This document shows positions 1-8,007 of a DNA stretch of 64,000 nt, one piece after another (the stretch's first letter is position 1; the number at the start of each line of letters is the position of its first letter). The notes beneath the pieces were generated by a model that was not told the DNA's origin, did no database searches, and saw only the letters and a list, made by a program, of their open reading frames with translations. Made by a program: the position numbers and the translations under genes. This stretch comes from Pedobacter sp. AJM (GTDB taxonomy: Bacteria > Bacteroidota > Bacteroidia > Sphingobacteriales > Sphingobacteriaceae). The DNA lies in assembly GCF_002197755.1 (NCBI RefSeq), contig NZ_NHOT01000003.1:682001-746000 (forward strand), in the 5' to 3' direction.

Positions 1-1
1 C

Positions 2-124
2 CGCCTCACCATACTGGACCAAAGAAACAGGTTTAATATCGTTGGTTTAAGCATACAGCCACATCCCTCCTATATATGGTGTGCGGTGATAGATTTTGTT
101 GCACTCCCTAAATCAGACCGTTAA
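2..124 (+). CDS. C-terminal end of an unidentified protein (truncated by window edge)
   Basis: A frame open from the left edge ends with TAA at 122-124 and gives about 40 residues ending in VALPKSDR. No family can be recognised from so short a piece. It is read in the direction of the GtrA-like gene, about 107 nt upstream of it, and a fresh promoter-like sequence lies between. It may equally be a chance open frame; only the sequence to the left of the window would settle it. Confidence 0.35.
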   Translation, partial: RLTILDQRNRFNIVGLSIQPHPSYIWCAVIDFVALPKSDR

Positions 125-174
125 ACGCCATAATGACCTATTCAATTCATTTAACCGTTTAACCTCAGCAAAAA

Positions 175-209
175 TTTGAAAGTAATTTTTGTTAAAAAAA
201 CTACCTTTG
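175..209 (+). promoter_or_regulatory. Putative Bacteroidota promoter for the GtrA-like gene
   Basis: TACCTTTG at 202-209 is an exact match to the Bacteroidota -7 element TAnnTTTG. A TTTG at 175-178 could be the -33 element, although the 23-nt gap is longer than the 18-19 nt seen at the best promoters in this window. The start codon follows 22 nt after the -7 box. Confidence 0.5.
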
Positions 210-231
210 CGACTGAACCATATCAAAATTC

Positions 232-729
232 ATGCGGAAATTTATTTTAGCCATTATCGATTTTTTCTATCCACCATTTAAAAAATACATCTCACTGCAT
301 AATTTTCGATATCTGGCTACAGGTGGCAGTACTTTCGTTCTTGGGCTGGTGGTTTTCTATGTTGCGTATAATGATGTCTTCATGAAGGAAGAATATCATA
401 TTTTATTCATGACTTTGAAAAGAAATACCGTTGCGCTTGCCGTGGAGTTTGCCATTGTCATTCCCTATAGTTTCATTTTAAATAAATATGTAATTTTTAC
501 GCACAGCGAAGTAAAATCACATGTTCAGTTATTTAGATTTTTAAATCTGCAACTGATTAATATGCCGCTTAACTATATTTTGCTCAAGTTCTTTTCAGAA
601 ATTTTAGGTATTTATCCCACCATATCCCGCCTGGTTGTACAATTCCTAATCGCTGGCTTCAGTTACCTTTATCAACATTACTTTACCTTTAGTGTAAAGA
701 AACTAGGCAGCAATAGCAAAAATCAATAA
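232..729 (+). CDS. GtrA-like membrane protein
   Basis: This 165-residue protein is an integral membrane protein of the GtrA/DPMS family. Members are thought to help move lipid-linked sugars across the inner membrane during cell-surface polysaccharide modification. Visible signatures are the NFRYLATGG motif at residues 24-32, hydrophobic segments around 33-46, 67-82, 104-122 and 128-147, and the closing FSYLYQHYFTF motif near 142-152, typical of GtrA. The ATG lies 22 nt after a TACCTTTG box. No glycosyltransferase partner is visible inside the window, so its substrate cannot be inferred. Confidence 0.8.
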   Translation: MRKFILAIIDFFYPPFKKYISLHNFRYLATGGSTFVLGLVVFYVAYNDVFMKEEYHILFMTLKRNTVALAVEFAIVIPYSFILNKYVIFTHSEVKSHVQLFRFLNLQLINMPLNYILLKFFSEILGIYPTISRLVVQFLIAGFSYLYQHYFTFSVKKLGSNSKNQ

Positions 730-868
730 AACCGGCACTAAATACTGATTCTTCGATTCTGCTTTAACCATTTATTACCTATGGCTATTAATTTATAGGA
801 TGGCTTTCTTGTTTAGGTAAGGCTAACATCATAACTTAGCCCTCGACCAACTTATTTTCATTTCAACC

Positions 869-2647
869 ATGAGCCATTTTAATGATTTTAATAACGCGCA
901 GGTAGCAAAATTACCTAATCATTTAAAACAATTTATAGTTAACCAGAATTACGAAAAATACACCCCTATTGATCAGGCGGTTTGGCGTTATGTCATGCGT
1001 CAGAATTATAGCTATTTAAAGGATGTTGCTTATTATCCTTACATTAAAGGTTTACAACGGGCCGGCTTAAGTATTGAACATATTCCAGATTTACAGACCA
1101 TGAATGATAACCTCGGCAAAATTGGCTGGGGTGCCGTTACGGTTGATGGTTTTATTCCACCAGCTGCTTTTATGGAATACCAGGCCTATCGGGTCTTGGT
1201 CATTGCTGCAGATATTCGCCAGATCAACCATATTGAATATACACCAGCACCAGATATTATTCATGAAAGTGCCGGCCATGCCCCTATTATAGCAGATACA
1301 GATTATAATAATTATTTGAGTTATTTTGGTGCTATTGGTGCCAAAGCGATGTTTTCAGCCAAGGATTTTGAGCTCTATGAAGCCATCAGAAAATTATCCA
1401 TATTAAAAGAAGCGGTTAATACTAATGAAGAACAAATTGCGAAAGCAGAAAAAGCATTGCGCACTATTAGTGAAAATATGGGAGAGCCTTCCGAAATGGC
1501 ACTACTTGGCCGCCTGCACTGGTGGACAGTTGAATATGGCCTAATCGGAACGTTGGAAGATCCGAAAATTTATGGTGCAGGTTTGCTTTCATCCATTGGA
1601 GAAAGCGCTTCCTGTATGAATAAAGAAGTTAAAAAATTGTGGTACAACATCGATACCATCAATTACCAATATGATATCACCAAGCCTCAGCCCCAGCTTT
1701 TTGTAACAGAAACTTTTCAAAATCTAATTGATGTACTGGAACAATTTGCAGATACCATGGCCTTTCGCCGTGGCGGAACAGAAAGCATCATGAAAGCGAT
1801 TGCCTGTAAAAACGTGGCAACAGCAGTTTATTCTTCAGGATTACAGGTGAGTGGTGTATTTACCGATATCGGGATTGGCCTGGCAGATGAGCTTACCTTT
1901 ATTAAAACTACCGGGGTTTCTGCCCTTGCTTTTAATGACAAGCAACTTCCGGGTCATGGAAAACAATATCACGCTGATGGGTTCTCATCTCCTGTTGGAA
2001 AGCTGAAGGATGTTACAAAACCGTTGGAAGATTACAGTGATGAAGAAATCAGAACATCAGGAAATCATCAGGGTAACAGAACCCAGATGATTTTCAGCAG
2101 TGGCATCTGTGTTGATGGCAGGGTGACAGATATTTTGAGAGAAAATGGAAAGGTTATCTTAATCACATTTGTAGACTGTACCGTAAACGAGCGCAATGGT
2201 AATATCCTTTTTAAACCCGAATGGGGCAATTATGATATGGCTGTGGGTGAAAAAATTATTTCTGTTTTTAATGGTGCGGCAGATAAGGATGCCTTTGAAG
2301 AGATTGCCCTGATCAGCAAGGAAAGTACACATCAGATTATTTATGAAGAAAAAACAGTAGCATTGCATCAGCTGTATCAACAGGTTAGAGAGATCAGGGA
2401 AAGTGGTCAAAACCTGGATGCACTCGCTGGAATTTTTGATCAGCTGAAACGGAACCATCGGCAGGACTGGCTTTGTTCATTGGAGATTTTAGAAATCATC
2501 TTTCATCAAAAAATTTATCACCAGCTGGAAAAGGAAATTCAGGTTTATCTAGAAATTAAGGCGGGCAAAGAGTTAGATCATAAAAAACTTATTAATGATG
2601 GTTTACATGTGATTAAAAATCCGGTGAGTCAATTATTAATAGATTAA
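869..2647 (+). CDS. Aromatic amino acid hydroxylase (phenylalanine 4-monooxygenase-like), long form
   Basis: This is a pterin-dependent non-haem iron monooxygenase, probably turning phenylalanine into tyrosine. The iron ligands appear as H132 and H137 in IIHESAGHAP and E222 in WWTVEYGLIG. The catalytic core occupies roughly residues 95-290. Between H137 and E222 there are 85 residues instead of about 41 in compact bacterial enzymes such as Chromobacterium PAH; the extra part (about 165-210) is charged and helical. About 290 residues follow the core and resemble nothing I can name. At 592 residues it is about twice a compact bacterial PAH, though long forms are known in Bacteroidota. It feeds tyrosine to the breakdown genes at 6.6-10.4 kb but is not in an operon with them. 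A TAACTTAG box at 832-839 may be its -7 element. Confidence 0.85.
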   Translation: MSHFNDFNNAQVAKLPNHLKQFIVNQNYEKYTPIDQAVWRYVMRQNYSYLKDVAYYPYIKGLQRAGLSIEHIPDLQTMNDNLGKIGWGAVTVDGFIPPAAFMEYQAYRVLVIAADIRQINHIEYTPAPDIIHESAGHAPIIADTDYNNYLSYFGAIGAKAMFSAKDFELYEAIRKLSILKEAVNTNEEQIAKAEKALRTISENMGEPSEMALLGRLHWWTVEYGLIGTLEDPKIYGAGLLSSIGESASCMNKEVKKLWYNIDTINYQYDITKPQPQLFVTETFQNLIDVLEQFADTMAFRRGGTESIMKAIACKNVATAVYSSGLQVSGVFTDIGIGLADELTFIKTTGVSALAFNDKQLPGHGKQYHADGFSSPVGKLKDVTKPLEDYSDEEIRTSGNHQGNRTQMIFSSGICVDGRVTDILRENGKVILITFVDCTVNERNGNILFKPEWGNYDMAVGEKIISVFNGAADKDAFEEIALISKESTHQIIYEEKTVALHQLYQQVREIRESGQNLDALAGIFDQLKRNHRQDWLCSLEILEIIFHQKIYHQLEKEIQVYLEIKAGKELDHKKLINDGLHVIKNPVSQLLID

Positions 2648-2696
2648 CACAAAAACCTAACCTGTGAAATTTGATATTAATTAAGTAAATTTGAGC

Positions 2697-2861
2697 ATGA
2701 TCATTGAAATCCAACAACCTATCACGAAAGAAAAAGTTCAAGATGCCATAAAAAATTATCAGAAACGGGTGTAAAAAACCTTGCATAAGCATTTTAGAAA
2801 ATTGCAACGTGGTTTGGATGAAGTAGATTACCAGAAAAAAATAAGAAATGAGTTCATTTAG
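2697..2861 (+). pseudogene. Antitoxin relic of a PIN-type toxin-antitoxin pair, interrupted by a stop codon
   Basis: From ATG 2697 the frame reads MIIEIQQPITKEKVQDAIKN and onwards, then hits TAA at 2772-2774. It continues in the same frame through KTLHKHFRKLQRGLDE to a natural stop at 2859-2861. The whole length (54 residues plus the internal stop) matches the small antitoxins that precede PIN toxins in Bacteroidota. The downstream toxin ATG (2848) overlaps its end, as in working pairs. A single nonsense change appears to have inactivated it. Confidence 0.6.
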
Positions 2862-3027
2862 TTTTGTAGCGGATACAAACTTCCTTATTAATGTTCAGGG
2901 CAACGCTTTAAAGTAAAAGCTCCCGATGCAATTATAGCAGCTGTTCAAGTTTTTTTTGCAAATACCTTTAGTCACTTCTGATACAGGATTCTAATTTATC
3001 GATGATATTGAATTAATTTTAATTTAA
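2848..3027 (+). pseudogene. PIN-domain toxin relic with internal deletion and frameshifts
   Basis: The start reads MSSFSFVADTNFLINVQGN, the classic PIN N-terminus with the first metal-binding Asp in VADTNFLI. The frame stops at 2914. A second frame (2907-2942) gives FKVKAPDAIIAA and a third (from 2962) gives IPLVTSDTGF, a stop, then FIDDIELILI. These are the C-terminal motifs of a PIN toxin (DAIIAA, PLVTSDTGF). Some 70-80 residues between the N- and C-terminal parts are missing, so the gene carries a deletion plus frameshifts, one next to a run of T at 2950-2957. Confidence 0.65.
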
Positions 3028-3119
3028 CTTACGCCAGAATTTTGAAGATTACTAAGCTTAAAGCTATTTAAAACTTAAATCAATAGATGAAGGATATTCA
3101 TCGCAAATATACCTTACCC

Positions 3120-3821
3120 ATGAACATTATCATTACCGGAGCAAGCAGCGGAATCGGATTTGAAACTGCCTTAGAGTTTAGCTTGCAGAAAGAAAATAAA
3201 ATTGTTGCCATAGCCCGTTCTGCGGATAAACTACGTAAACTGCTGGAAATTGCCAAAGGGATCAACCCGGATTGCACACTGCTGCCTGTTGAATTTGATA
3301 TCGTAAATGACGATTATGCCGCACTGATTCCATTTTTAAAAGAGCGCCTCGGCCATATCGATATCCTGATTAACAATGCAGGCGCATTAATTAATAAACC
3401 TTTTTTAGAAACAACTGAACAAGACTTAGGCGAAATGCTGCAAAGCAACGTAATTAGTCATTTCAGAATGATCCAGGCTACATTACCTTTAATGCAAAAG
3501 GGCAGCCATATTGTCAATGTCGGAAGCATGGGTGGTTTTCAGGGGAGTGTTAAATTCTCCGGACTTTCTGCTTACTCTGCAAGTAAAGCTGCGCTTCATG
3601 CCTTAACCGAATGCCTCGCTTTTGAATTAGCGCAAACAGAAATCAAAATTAATTGTTTAGCCTTAGGTTCGGCACAAACGGAAATGCTGGAAGCTGCTTT
3701 TCCCGGCTATCAAAGCCCTGTAATGGCTTTTGAAATGGGGAAATACGTAGCAGATTTCGCAAAAACAGGGCATAAGTTTTTTAATGGAAAAATTTTGCCT
3801 GTTGCAGTGTCAACACCTTAA
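3120..3821 (+). CDS. SDR-family NAD(P)-dependent oxidoreductase
   Basis: This is a classical short-chain dehydrogenase/reductase with a Rossmann fold. The cofactor motif TGASSGIG lies at the N-terminus, NNAG follows the central strand, and the catalytic Tyr and Lys are in AYSASKAAL with Ser in GSMGGF. The length of about 233 residues is typical. An in-frame ATG at 3087 would add 11 residues; I prefer 3120 because MNIIITGASSGIG is the usual family start. The substrate cannot be told from sequence. It stands alone between a decayed toxin-antitoxin locus and a small membrane protein. Confidence 0.8.
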   Translation: MNIIITGASSGIGFETALEFSLQKENKIVAIARSADKLRKLLEIAKGINPDCTLLPVEFDIVNDDYAALIPFLKERLGHIDILINNAGALINKPFLETTEQDLGEMLQSNVISHFRMIQATLPLMQKGSHIVNVGSMGGFQGSVKFSGLSAYSASKAALHALTECLAFELAQTEIKINCLALGSAQTEMLEAAFPGYQSPVMAFEMGKYVADFAKTGHKFFNGKILPVAVSTP

Positions 3822-3908
3822 TCATTAAGACTTTAAAAACTGATAAACTTTATTGGTTTAATTAAAGTCTATGATTTAATATGAATTGCATACCTTTAAA
3901 TTAATCAT

Positions 3909-4271
3909 ATGGAAAACTCAAAATTCACTACTACTCCAGACAGCGGCAAAAATGCTGCAATTGTTAGCTACATCTTCCTGATTGGCTGGCTTATTTCTTA
4001 CTTCGCCATGTATAAAGACAATAAAACGGCTTTATCCAGTTATCATTTAAGGCAGTCGCTGCTGCTGCACTTGGCTATCATTGTGGTTAATATCTTACTC
4101 ACCATTCTGGTGGCGATTTTCCCGGTAGCATTTTTAGGCTATTTGAGTTATCTGATTTACATTGTGTACATTATCTTCATCATTTTAGGTGCAGTTAGTG
4201 CAAACAATAGTCAGTTAAAGCCACTTCCGGTAATCGGAGATAAAGCTCAGGGCTTTTTCCCAAGTATCTAA
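3909..4271 (+). CDS. DUF4870-like small membrane protein
   Basis: This 120-residue protein has about three membrane segments (approximately 16-34, 50-72 and 74-100). The pattern of an N-terminal AAIVSYI segment, a central YHLRQSL motif and a hydrophobic hairpin fits the DUF4870 (Tic20-like) family, whose function is unknown. TACCTTTA at 3891-3898 is a near-perfect -7 box 10 nt before the ATG, and a strong terminator follows, so it is probably transcribed alone. Confidence 0.7.
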   Translation: MENSKFTTTPDSGKNAAIVSYIFLIGWLISYFAMYKDNKTALSSYHLRQSLLLHLAIIVVNILLTILVAIFPVAFLGYLSYLIYIVYIIFIILGAVSANNSQLKPLPVIGDKAQGFFPSI

Positions 4272-4291
4272 TCAGTACTAATATTTAATCA

Positions 4292-4318
4292 GGCCCGGAC
4301 ATTCAATCCGGGCCTTTT
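4292..4318 (+). terminator. Rho-independent terminator after the DUF4870-like gene
   Basis: An 8-bp perfect GC-rich stem (GGCCCGGA / TCCGGGCC) with a 7-nt loop is followed by TTTT, 20 nt after the stop codon. Confidence 0.85.
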
Positions 4319-4383
4319 GTTTTAACGAGTTTTCCACATTTTTAACCTGCTTTATATTTTTTTTATATCTTGCCAGTCAACAT

Positions 4384-4932
4384 ATGAAGAAAATAACATT
4401 TGCCTTTCTGTTTTTCATTTTGTCTGCAAGTGCAGTGAAAGCTCAAAACATCATACCTGCCCAATATCAGGAACTGGTTAAAAAATTAGTTGCTACCTTA
4501 CCAAAGAATACTACTGCAACATTTAAAGATGGTTCATCTACAGATTCTGAATCTTTAATCGATTTTGCCAAAAGCATGCTGGGCATACGTTATCGCTATG
4601 CCACTAGCAATCCTAAAATTGGTTTTGACTGTTCAGGCTTTGTGAGCTATGTATTCAGTAATTTCGGTTTTAAAGTGCCGCGTTCATCAAGAGAATTTAG
4701 CGGGGCAGGAACTGAAACCACTTTAGAAAACGCGAAAGTAGGTGACGTGTTAATTTTTACCGGAAGCAATTCAAAAATCAGGAAAATCGGCCATGTTGGT
4801 ATTGTGTATTCCATTGATGAAAACGGAATTAAATTTATTCATGCCTCATCAGGAAAAGCACACAGCGTTACCATTACTGAACTTAATGGCCATTATAGAA
4901 ATCGCTTTATGAAAATCGTAAGCATCATCTAG
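4384..4932 (+). CDS. Secreted NlpC/P60 (C40) peptidase, probable murein endopeptidase
   Basis: The protein is exported: residues 1-20 form a signal peptide ending in AVKA before QN. The NlpC/P60 domain occupies about 55-175. The catalytic Cys is C83 in GFDCSGFVSYVF, the His is H137 in IGHVGIVY, and H153 in FIHASSG is the third polar residue. Such enzymes cut the D-Glu to diamino-acid bond in peptidoglycan stem peptides, in growth or remodelling. No SH3 or LysM targeting domain is present. It is monocistronic, with a convergent YdeI-like gene beginning 5 nt beyond its stop. Confidence 0.85.
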   Translation: MKKITFAFLFFILSASAVKAQNIIPAQYQELVKKLVATLPKNTTATFKDGSSTDSESLIDFAKSMLGIRYRYATSNPKIGFDCSGFVSYVFSNFGFKVPRSSREFSGAGTETTLENAKVGDVLIFTGSNSKIRKIGHVGIVYSIDENGIKFIHASSGKAHSVTITELNGHYRNRFMKIVSII

Positions 4933-4936
4933 CTTA

Positions 4937-5536
4937 TTATTTGTATTTCCACATTCTGGTTTTACCTTCACCAATCCATTCAATAGCTGTGGCCAGCCGC
5001 CTTGCTCTTGTACCTTCAGTTTTGGCTTCTTCCAGCCACAGCACATAGTCTTTTTTATTGGAAGGGCTAAAGTCTTGAAATATATGCATGGCTACAGGAT
5101 CTTTTTGTAGTGCTTCCATAAAATATGCCGGAATAATCAGGTTTTGTGTGCCTGCCTTAGGCTTTGCAGGAAGCTTAATCCCATCTTCATTTAAGGGAAT
5201 GCCTTCCTGAATATAAGCGATCAGTATTTCATCGTCAGGCAGATCTCTTAGGCTTTTGATTTTACCCAACATCCCCATTACACTGCTGCGATCTTCAAAA
5301 ATATTAAACTCGTCTGTGATTAAAGCGCCTTTCCAGAAACCAAAAGTACAATGGTTTTTAAAAGCCGCCATATGGCATACCGCACCTTTATATTCAAAAA
5401 AAGGCATTCCCCATTTTATCTTCTCCTCTATCCTGGCATCTGCATGATGTACAAGTATTCTTAAGCGCTCCAATATCGGAATGGCAAATGGAGCAGATTT
5501 GATGATGTATTGATCAACTTGTACAGAAGTATGCAT
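4937..5536 (-). CDS. YdeI/OmpD-associated family protein
   Basis: The 199 residues combine an N-terminal DUF1801-type part (about 10-110, with EEKIKWGMPFFEYKG and HCTFGFWKGA) and a C-terminal YdeI-type helical part (about 140-195, with VLWLEEAKTEGTRARRLATA). Proteins of this kind have been linked to protection against bacteriocins and peptides, but no biochemical activity is established. It lies 24 nt downstream of the flavin reductase on the same strand and could be its last operon partner. Confidence 0.75.
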   Translation of the reverse strand: MHTSVQVDQYIIKSAPFAIPILERLRILVHHADARIEEKIKWGMPFFEYKGAVCHMAAFKNHCTFGFWKGALITDEFNIFEDRSSVMGMLGKIKSLRDLPDDEILIAYIQEGIPLNEDGIKLPAKPKAGTQNLIIPAYFMEALQKDPVAMHIFQDFSPSNKKDYVLWLEEAKTEGTRARRLATAIEWIGEGKTRMWKYK

Positions 5537-5560
5537 AAGCCTGGATTTTTTAAATTAAAT

Positions 5561-6448
5561 TTAAAGCAAAACAACCTTCAATGCTAATGCTACATTCCCC
5601 TGCCTGAGGTATTGCCGGGCAAGCTCATGTAATTCACGTTCCCTGTTCATGGCATCACCAATGGTGGCATCTAAAACTTCTTTTACATCTGGATTTAAAG
5701 TAACCAAATCAACTTCATGATCAGTTGGCAAATGTTCCACATTCCCTAACATTCCCAAATCGTTTCCGGTTAATACTTTAGATAAGCGTACAGATTTTGG
5801 CAAGGCATCTACACCGATCCCTAATTTAGCCAGTGGTTTGGCTACTTTAAATAAATTTTCTGCAGTTACCCTGCAGTACCAGTCGCCACCTAAACGGGCC
5901 ACCAAATCTATTTTCTCCTGATCTATTTTTCCTTCGCTATTTAGAATATCTTCATTAATATGGATGAGCTTAACCTCTGCTAAAATTAAGTTTCCGGCAC
6001 CATGCTGATCACCTAATGGAATTACTTGATTCACCACACATTCAAACTGCACCGGGGCTTCTGCTACTCTTGGTGGTTTAACCAAATCAGATTTAAGCAT
6101 GGTAAAACCCGCTTTTTCAAACTCATTTACTCCTTTTGCATATTCGGTACTGGCCAGACTCATTTGCTGTACCATCTCATAATTTACAATATTGATGACG
6201 CACTCTTTTACCTGGAGTACATTCTCCAGCGTATGCTTAGTCGTATTATCCCGCACCCGCCGGGCTGGTGAAAAAACACAAATCGGCGGCTTGGTACTAA
6301 ACATATTGAAAAAGCTGAACGGACTCAGATTGATGTTTCCATCATCATCAATGGTTGATGCAAAACAGATTGGCCTTGGTGCAATGGCATATTGCAGATA
6401 ATCCTGCAGCTGCATCGCAGATAAATCTTCAGTTTTTAAGGTTAGCAT
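5561..6448 (-). CDS. Flavin reductase family protein (FMN-binding split barrel)
   Basis: This protein of about 295 residues has the flavin-reductase-like FMN-binding split-barrel fold, seen in APRPICFASTIDDDGNINLS and the core to about residue 180. Family members supply reduced flavin or act directly on small aromatics. An upstream ATG at 6499 would add 17 residues (MPQLTN...), but that stretch is translated from an inverted-repeat element, so the ATG at 6448 is preferred. It lies downstream of the FAH-type gene in the tyrosine cluster, so a side role in aromatic catabolism is inferred, not shown. Confidence 0.75.
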   Translation of the reverse strand: MLTLKTEDLSAMQLQDYLQYAIAPRPICFASTIDDDGNINLSPFSFFNMFSTKPPICVFSPARRVRDNTTKHTLENVLQVKECVINIVNYEMVQQMSLASTEYAKGVNEFEKAGFTMLKSDLVKPPRVAEAPVQFECVVNQVIPLGDQHGAGNLILAEVKLIHINEDILNSEGKIDQEKIDLVARLGGDWYCRVTAENLFKVAKPLAKLGIGVDALPKSVRLSKVLTGNDLGMLGNVEHLPTDHEVDLVTLNPDVKEVLDATIGDAMNRERELHELARQYLRQGNVALALKVVLL

Positions 6449-6484
6449 GAGCTGATGAATTGGTAAAATTGTTTTTTTACAGTT

Positions 6485-6626
6485 GGTAAGTTGGGGCATA
6501 GTAAGTTGTGCAGTTGAATAATCAATCTCGCAATAAGTTTAAATTTTGGAAATCGGCACATCCCCCCTCCTTTCTTACATATCGGCACCTGTGGATTTCA
6601 CTTACTAAACGCCTAACCAACTTACC
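6485..6626. repeat. Imperfect inverted repeat between the flavin reductase and FAH genes
   Basis: GGTAAGTTGG at 6485-6494 is matched on the opposite strand by CCAACTTACC at 6617-6626, with further partial matches (GTGCAG/CTGCAC) around them. The element fills most of the gap between two minus-strand genes and resembles the short dispersed repeats of Bacteroidota intergenic regions. Confidence 0.5.
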
Positions 6627-6636
6627 GCCTGCACCA

Positions 6637-7632
6637 CTATTTCTTCAAAGCTAAAATAGAAAAATCAGTATCAGCTTTGGTTATGGTATTGGTTAAAGCA
6701 CCTAAACCTGTAATTTCCATTTCTACCACATCGCCGGGCTGTAACCATTGTGTCTGATAATTTGGATCGTTTAGTAAACCTGTACCATTAAGTTCCAGGA
6801 AACATCCGGTTCCAACCGTACCTGATCCGATGACATCGCCAGGCAGGATATCCACACCATAGGCACAACGCTCAATAATTTCGGCAAAGGTCCAGTCCAT
6901 ATCTGCGGCATTACCCTTTGATACTTCAATACCATTTACGCGACAAGTCATTTTTAAATTATAGGCATTTCCGGTGTGGCCATCTTTCGCCGCAACTTTG
7001 TAGGGTTCCAGTTCATCTGGTGTAACCAGCCAGGGGCCAATCACTGTAGAAAAATCTTTTCCTTTTGCCGGACCTAAATTTAACAACATTTCTTCCATCT
7101 GCAGGGTCCTGGCACTCATATCGTTCATCACCATATAACCGGCAATATACTCATCCGCTTCTGCAGCTTTAATATTTCTTCCTTTCTTACCGATGACAAT
7201 GGCCAGTTCCAGTTCAAAATCAAGCTTTTCGAAATGATCAGGCATACATTCAATTTCTCCTGTACCCTGAATGGCGTTGTGGTTGGTGAAGTAAAAAATC
7301 GGATATTCATCAAACTGCGGAATCATATCTACTTTACGGTTTCGCCGAGCTGCAGCCACATGTTGTCTGAATGCGTATCCATCCCTACAACTGGTTGGAT
7401 TTGGTACCGGTGCGAGAATTTCATAGAAAATTTCTTCTTTGGCTTCCAGGCTTCCATCTTTTATCTGTGCATCAACCTTTTTTGCACGTTCCATCAGTAC
7501 CTCTCCTCCCTGCAAAAATTCATTCATATTGTCTGGCAGCAATTTATCGCAGCTATTTAAATTATAGATATGTCCGTCGATAAACAGGCCTAAGTGTATA
7601 ACATCTTCTGTTTTATAGGATACGAATTTCAT
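6637..7632 (-). CDS. Fumarylacetoacetate hydrolase family protein, probable fumarylacetoacetase of tyrosine breakdown
   Basis: The 331-residue protein has the FAH C-terminal catalytic fold. The metal-binding acids are visible in DFELELAIVIGKKGRN and MVMNDMSARTLQMEE, and KGKDFSTVIGPWLV is the family loop. The expected last step is splitting fumarylacetoacetate into fumarate and acetoacetate. It is shorter than the about 420-residue animal-type enzyme, as in many Bacteroidota. The start is the ATG at 7632 (MKFVSYKTED); an upstream TTG at 7716 would lie outside the promoter. Divergent hmgA and hppD complete homogentisate cleavage. No maleylacetoacetate isomerase is present nearby. Confidence 0.8.
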   Translation of the reverse strand: MKFVSYKTEDVIHLGLFIDGHIYNLNSCDKLLPDNMNEFLQGGEVLMERAKKVDAQIKDGSLEAKEEIFYEILAPVPNPTSCRDGYAFRQHVAAARRNRKVDMIPQFDEYPIFYFTNHNAIQGTGEIECMPDHFEKLDFELELAIVIGKKGRNIKAAEADEYIAGYMVMNDMSARTLQMEEMLLNLGPAKGKDFSTVIGPWLVTPDELEPYKVAAKDGHTGNAYNLKMTCRVNGIEVSKGNAADMDWTFAEIIERCAYGVDILPGDVIGSGTVGTGCFLELNGTGLLNDPNYQTQWLQPGDVVEMEITGLGALTNTITKADTDFSILALKK

Positions 7633-7656
7633 ATATGATTTGGTTAAATTACGGGG

Positions 7657-7686
7657 TAAATATAGTAAAAAGGAATAGCGTTCAAA
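7657..7686 (-). promoter_or_regulatory. Promoter of the FAH-type gene
   Basis: On the minus strand TTTG (7683-7686) is followed after 18 nt by TATATTTA (7657-7664), a 7/8 match to TAnnTTTG. The start codon at 7632 is 24 nt further on, giving a leader of about 18 nt. The spacing equals that of the best promoters elsewhere in the window. Confidence 0.6.
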
Positions 7687-7818
7687 ATCAACCCAACCTG
7701 GATAAAGCAACTGCAATTAATTTTAAGTAATTGATTATCATCGTAAAATCCGGTTAAATTAAAATGGTTAAAAATTTCTTCCTCTTAAAGAATATACTTA
7801 TTTTAGCCGTATCAAAAC

Positions 7819-7920
7819 ATGATTTTAAAAGCATTACATATCAATTTAGTAAACGATGCCATCGCTGCACGTCGCTATAAAATGCTATCTAAACTAATCA
7901 TGGCCCAGTATTCTTTGTAA
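7819..7920 (+). CDS. Possible 33-residue leader ORF in the divergent tyrosine-gene region
   Basis: An ATG at 7819 opens a 33-residue frame (MILKALHINLVNDAIAARRY, then KMLSKLIMAQYSL) ending 87 nt before hmgA. It is basic and amphipathic. TATTTTAG at 7799-7806 could be a -7 box. It lies in the 375-nt gap between the divergent FAH and hmgA genes, where I see no other gene. It may be a leader peptide, a small protein or chance; I know no family for it. Confidence 0.3.
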   Translation: MILKALHINLVNDAIAARRYKMLSKLIMAQYSL

Positions 7921-8007
7921 AATCCAGCATCCTTCTTCTTAATTAGACGCTTCACGTTTTTAATTAATTTTTCCAGTAGATTTTATTTCTAACCTAACAT
8001 TAATTAT

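Noticed and set aside
2159..2458. A 99-residue open frame on the minus strand inside the aromatic hydroxylase gene.
   Set aside because: It is a shadow of a well-supported gene with no family match or promoter.
3110..3117. TACCTTAC two bases before the preferred SDR start looks like a -7 box.
   Set aside because: It is too close to the ATG to serve that start; an RNA beginning there would lack the start codon, so it is regarded as chance or as support for the 3087 start.
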